Source: UBA1724 sp963611685 (lineage in GTDB: Bacteria; Verrucomicrobiota; Lentisphaeria; Oligosphaerales; Oligosphaeraceae). From it: a DNA stretch of 15,070 nucleotides. The DNA lies in contig CAVDSU010000046.1 of assembly GCA_963611685.1 (NCBI GenBank), positions 1 through 15,070 on the forward strand, given 5' to 3'. Shown one piece after another: positions 13,213 through 15,070 of the stretch. A model generated the notes under the pieces. The model ran no database searches, was not told the origin of the DNA, and saw only the letters and a list, made by a program, of their open reading frames with translations. Each line of letters begins with the position of its first letter. The first letter of the stretch is position 1. Made by a program: the position numbers and the translations under genes.

Positions 13213-14868
13213 TTACTCGTGTTCCAGAGTGAGGGTCTGGGTGGGGGCGTCGCAGACCTCGGTGGGACCGAAGTACTGGATGGGGCCGGGATAGCGGAAT
13301 TCCACGCCCTTCGCCCACTTGTCGCGGTTGGCGGCGAGGGTCTGGAAGGGCTTGGCATCCAGCTCGACGAGCGCCTTCTTGATGACGGGCACGTCCTTGC
13401 CGTGGCGGCGCTCCATGTTCATCATCATGGTCAGCGGGATGCCGCCGGCGACCCACTGGTCCATGGGCTTGGAGATATTGCGGCAGGAGGCCATGTATCC
13501 GGTCTTGCCGGCGGCGATGAGCGCGCTGGCGGTGAAGCCCAGGGAGTAGCAGTAGTTCGCGTCGAAGTTGGAGGGCGCGGCGCAACGGCCCTCGTAGCCG
13601 AAGAAGTGGCACTGGCTGGAGAACTTCAGCTTCTTGCCCTCGGCGGCATTCAACGCCTTGATGTTGGCGTCGATCATCTCGGCAAGCATCTTCTCGGTCT
13701 CGATCTTGGAGACCTGGACGTTGCCGTGGGGGTCGCGGTCGCCCACCAGCTGCGCCTTGATGGCGGCGGGAAGGGGCTGGAAGGCCTCCTTGTGGGCGGG
13801 GGTCAGGCGCGCCTCGACGAAGGCGACCTTCGCGTCCAGATCAGGCAGGGCGTCGAACTCGGCCTGGTTCTTGGCAAGCAGGTCGTTGAGCTCGGCGATG
13901 AGGGTCTGGATCTCGGGGATGAACTCGATGAGTCCCTCGGGGATCAGCACGACGCCGAAGTTCATGGAGTTCTCGGCGCGCTCCACCACAATGGCGGTGA
14001 GCTGGTCGACGATTTGCTTCAGGGAGAGCTTCTTCGCCTGGACCTCCTCGGAGACGATGCAGGCCTGGGGATGGGTCTGCAGGGCGCACTCCAGGGCGAT
14101 GTGGGAGGCGGAACGGCCCATCAGCTTGATGAAGTGCCAATACTTCCGGGCGCTGTTGGCGTCGCGCATGATGTTTCCGATGAGCTCGGAGTAGACCTTG
14201 GTGGCGGTGTCAAAGCCGAAGGAGACCTCGATCCAGGCATTCTTCAGGTCGCCGTCGATGGTCTTGGGGCAGCCAATCACCTGCACGCCCGCCTTCTGCG
14301 CCACCAGATACTGCGCCAGCGCGCAGGCGTTGGTGTTGGAGTCGTCACCGCCGATGATCACAATGGCGGTGATGCCGTTGCGCTTGCAGGTGGCCATGAC
14401 CTTCTGGAACTGCTCCTCGGTCTCCAGCTTGGTACGACCACTGCAGATCATGTCGAAGCCGCCCGTGTTGCGGTAGCTGTCGATGATCTCGTCGGTCAGC
14501 AGGATGTGCTTGTCGTCGATGAGTCCGGAGGGACCGCCCAGGAAGCCGAAGAGCTGGTTCTTCGCATTCAGCTTCTTCAGGCCGTCGTAGAGGCCGGCGA
14601 TGACGTTGTGGCCGCCGGGGGCCTGTCCGCCAGAGAGGATCACGCCCGCGCAAATGGGCGCGGTCTCGCGGGGAGCGCCGGCCACGAAGTCGATGGCGGG
14701 GAGGCCGTAGGTGTCCGGGAAGAGCTTCTGGATGGCCTCCTGGTCAGCCACGGAATGGGTGGGAGCACCCAGCTTCGCCACCGCAAAAGGACCATTCTCC
14801 TCCAAAATCTTCGGAAGACGGGGCTGGTAGGCGGCACGCGCTTTCTGCAACGGGGAAATTTCAGACAT
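13213..14868 (-). CDS. pfp: Pyrophosphate-fructose-6-phosphate 1-phosphotransferase, long form
   Basis: A 551-residue PPi-dependent phosphofructokinase, which reversibly phosphorylates fructose 6-phosphate to fructose 1,6-bisphosphate using PPi and so works in glycolysis and gluconeogenesis. Motifs: ILSGGQAPGGHNVI (77-90), GGDDSNTNA (173-181) with the Asp at the position where ATP enzymes have Gly, PKTIDGDL (201-208) with the catalytic Asp and PPi-type Lys, MGRSASHIALE (250-260), and IPEGL (309-313). GYEGRCAAPSNFDANYCYSLG near the C-terminus is typical of the long plant/spirochaete/chlamydia clade, as is the length of about 550. The start is supported by AAGGAG 11 nt upstream. It is transcribed alone, with its own terminator at 13146-13189. 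Confidence 0.96.
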   Translation of the reverse strand: MSEISPLQKARAAYQPRLPKILEENGPFAVAKLGAPTHSVADQEAIQKLFPDTYGLPAIDFVAGAPRETAPICAGVILSGGQAPGGHNVIAGLYDGLKKLNAKNQLFGFLGGPSGLIDDKHILLTDEIIDSYRNTGGFDMICSGRTKLETEEQFQKVMATCKRNGITAIVIIGGDDSNTNACALAQYLVAQKAGVQVIGCPKTIDGDLKNAWIEVSFGFDTATKVYSELIGNIMRDANSARKYWHFIKLMGRSASHIALECALQTHPQACIVSEEVQAKKLSLKQIVDQLTAIVVERAENSMNFGVVLIPEGLIEFIPEIQTLIAELNDLLAKNQAEFDALPDLDAKVAFVEARLTPAHKEAFQPLPAAIKAQLVGDRDPHGNVQVSKIETEKMLAEMIDANIKALNAAEGKKLKFSSQCHFFGYEGRCAAPSNFDANYCYSLGFTASALIAAGKTGYMASCRNISKPMDQWVAGGIPLTMMMNMERRHGKDVPVIKKALVELDAKPFQTLAANRDKWAKGVEFRYPGPIQYFGPTEVCDAPTQTLTLEHE

Positions 14869-15021
14869 GTTACAAGAGACTCCTTGATGGAATTCCTGGC
14901 CTCATGAAACAAAAGGCCACGCAATACGACACAAACACAACAAAACAAAAGCCACTCCCCTAGCACCGGGGACGAGGGCTTAATATAGCCTCGGTCCCTG
15001 CACTCCCCATATAGAAAAAAA
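14869..15021 (-). promoter_or_regulatory. pfp upstream region with hairpins
   Basis: This AT-richer stretch should hold the pfp promoter. A hairpin at 14969-14998 (GGGAC with GTCCC, then an inner GAG...CTC and GCT/AGC stem with two single-base bulges) encloses TATATT on the minus strand, a possible -10 without a clear -35. TGGCCT (14897-14902) and AGGCCA (14914-14919) form a second small stem about 30 nt before the start codon. Between them the minus strand is T-rich with repeated TTTTG and TTGTG. The exact promoter is not resolved. Confidence 0.35.
14880..14885 (-). promoter_or_regulatory. Shine-Dalgarno of pfp
   Basis: AAGGAG on the minus strand, 11 nt before the ATG at 14868. The spacing is slightly long but usable, and it confirms the MSEISPLQKA start. 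Confidence 0.75.
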
Positions 15022-15056
15022 GGAGGAAGGAGGAAGGAGGAAGGAGGAAGGAGGAA
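15022..15056. repeat. 7-bp tandem repeat (GGAGGAA)5
   Basis: Five perfect consecutive copies of GGAGGAA directly after an A7 run, about 155 bp upstream of the pfp start. This is a strand-asymmetric purine/pyrimidine microsatellite, likely to vary in copy number by slippage. The window ends 14 bp later, so what lies beyond is unknown. Confidence 0.95.
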
Positions 15057-15070
15057 GTTAGGCCAGGGTT

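Noticed and set aside
13219..14907. 562-codon plus-strand ORF opposite pfp
   Set aside because: Gly/Val/Leu-rich translation with no motifs, in register with the well-supported pfp gene; a codon-bias shadow.

Overview
The window is a GC-rich, gene-dense bacterial chromosomal segment with eight protein genes I can support, seven on the minus strand and one on the plus strand. No rRNA, tRNA, CRISPR array, insertion sequence or phage gene was seen. The gene set suits a fermentative, glycogen-storing member of the Planctomycetes-Verrucomicrobia-Lentisphaerae group: a long-form pyrophosphate-dependent phosphofructokinase, a eukaryote-like glycogen branching enzyme, a GT5 glycogen synthase, a stand-alone glycogen-binding domain and a VWA membrane protein of a kind common in that group. 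This placement is inference from gene content; no marker gene is present.

Layout. Positions 1-467 are non-coding repeat sequence: five 33-bp tandem units flanked by copies of a 41-bp dispersed repeat. Positions 468-5135 (minus) form a tight operon: a calcineurin-like phosphoesterase, an unrecognised 544-residue helical protein overlapping it by 4 bp (ATGA), and a 761-residue membrane-anchored VWA protein 13 bp further on. A 332-bp divergent spacer leads to one plus-strand gene (5468-7159), a fused two-domain ABC permease of the iron(III)/thiamine type. A 352-bp convergent spacer (7160-7511) holds hairpins and a duplicated 54-bp unit.

Positions 7512-11849 (minus) are a glycogen cluster in transcription order: CBM48 glycogen-binding protein, glycogen synthase (glgA), branching enzyme (glgB). 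GlgA would extend alpha-1,4 chains, GlgB would introduce alpha-1,6 branches, and the small CBM48 protein probably binds the polymer. Upstream lie tcdA (12208-12975), for a tRNA t6A-cyclising enzyme, and pfp (13213-14868), the reversible PPi-dependent glycolytic step.

The most interesting non-coding structure is between pfp and tcdA. A strong intrinsic terminator for pfp (18 paired positions) is followed by a candidate promoter, a 10-bp hairpin, and then a second terminator-like structure (12-bp perfect stem plus U-run) ending only 20 nt before the tcdA start codon. It may be an attenuator-like leader or a REP-like mobile hairpin. Several genes lack a Shine-Dalgarno sequence and have pyrimidine-rich tracts before their ATG, whereas pfp and the CBM48 gene have clear ones. 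I found no convincing new multi-gene defence or mobile system. The best novelty candidates are the tcdA leader, the unknown 544-residue operon protein and the repeat array.
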